Below, one piece after another: positions 14,104 through 14,265 of a DNA stretch of 14,265 bases; position 1 is the first letter of the stretch, and each line of letters starts with the position of its first letter. A model generated the notes under the pieces. It saw nothing but the letters and a program-made list of their open reading frames with translations. It ran no database searches and was not told the DNA's origin. Position numbers and translations under genes: made by a program. This stretch comes from Paracoccaceae bacterium (lineage in GTDB: Bacteria; Pseudomonadota; Alphaproteobacteria; Rhodobacterales; Rhodobacteraceae), in contig JADZAO010000059.1 of the NCBI GenBank assembly GCA_020852535.1, positions 1-14,265 on the forward strand. The letters run 5' to 3'.

Positions 14104-14265
14104 CAAATGCTTACGACGAGTTGATGACGTTCCAGCGCGGGACCAAGGCGCTAGAACAGGTCGCAGAGCGGCTTGGCTGGGATCAGGAGACTGTGATGCC
14201 GCGCGGTGCTGCAGTGCAGCGATCTGAAGAGATATCGGTGATGGAGGGGGTGTTGCATGCGCGGC
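14100..14265 (+). CDS. M32-family metallocarboxypeptidase (5' end only)
   Basis: The first 55 codons of a gene running off the window. It starts at ATG 14100, overlapping the ctaA stop (ATGA), so it is probably translated in coupling with ctaA. The N-terminus reads MTNAYDELMTFQRGTKALEQ, followed by LGWDQETVMPRGAAVQRSEE, which matches the conserved start of thermostable carboxypeptidase (Taq, M32) proteins, especially the WDQxTxMP motif. The zinc-binding HExxH site would lie beyond the window. These enzymes remove C-terminal residues from peptides; a link to heme A is not evident. Confidence 0.85.
   Translation, partial: MTNAYDELMTFQRGTKALEQVAERLGWDQETVMPRGAAVQRSEEISVMEGVLHAR

Overview
The window looks like part of a chromosome of a marine Rhodobacteraceae-type alphaproteobacterium. 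No 16S rRNA is present, so this rests on gene order and protein resemblance: rplU-rpmA-GNAT-obgE-proB-proA, an olsB-olsA pair, trmJ, and ctaA followed by an M32 carboxypeptidase are arrangements I associate with that family. Base composition is moderate rather than very GC-rich.

Layout. (1) 1-38 is the 3' end of a tRNA, best read as tRNA-Pro. It is followed by about 640 bp of visibly more AT-rich DNA with no convincing gene. (2) 682-3403 is a divergent metal-efflux cassette: a ZntA/CadA-type P1B ATPase on the minus strand and a MerR-family metal sensor on the plus strand. A perfect 15-bp palindrome lies between them, inside a promoter with the long 19-bp spacer typical of MerR control. (3) 3514-3603 is a tRNA-Ser(CGA) on the minus strand. 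The metal cassette therefore sits between two tRNA genes and resembles an accessory insertion. (4) 3831-9145 is a housekeeping block on the plus strand: ribosomal proteins L21 and L27, a GNAT acetyltransferase, the ribosome-assembly GTPase ObgE, and the first two proline-biosynthesis enzymes ProB and ProA. (5) 9146-9628 carries a small minus-strand ORF of unknown function that may be a real or decaying secreted protein. (6) 9629-11220 is olsB-olsA for ornithine-lipid synthesis, a phosphate-free membrane lipid. (7) 11261-11878 is a minus-strand ThiE/TenI-like protein that appears to lack ThiE catalytic residues. (8) 12006-12758 is a TrmJ-like SPOUT tRNA methyltransferase. (9) 12949-14103 is heme A synthase (CtaA/Cox15). 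It overlaps by 4 nt the start of an M32 carboxypeptidase cut off by the window end.

Functionally most of the window is core metabolism and translation. The accessory part is the zinc/cadmium/lead efflux pair. The least explained items are the orphan minus-strand ORF at 9159-9521, the degenerate ThiE-like protein, and the densely inverted-repeat region before ctaA. I found no clear evidence of a wholly new multi-gene system.
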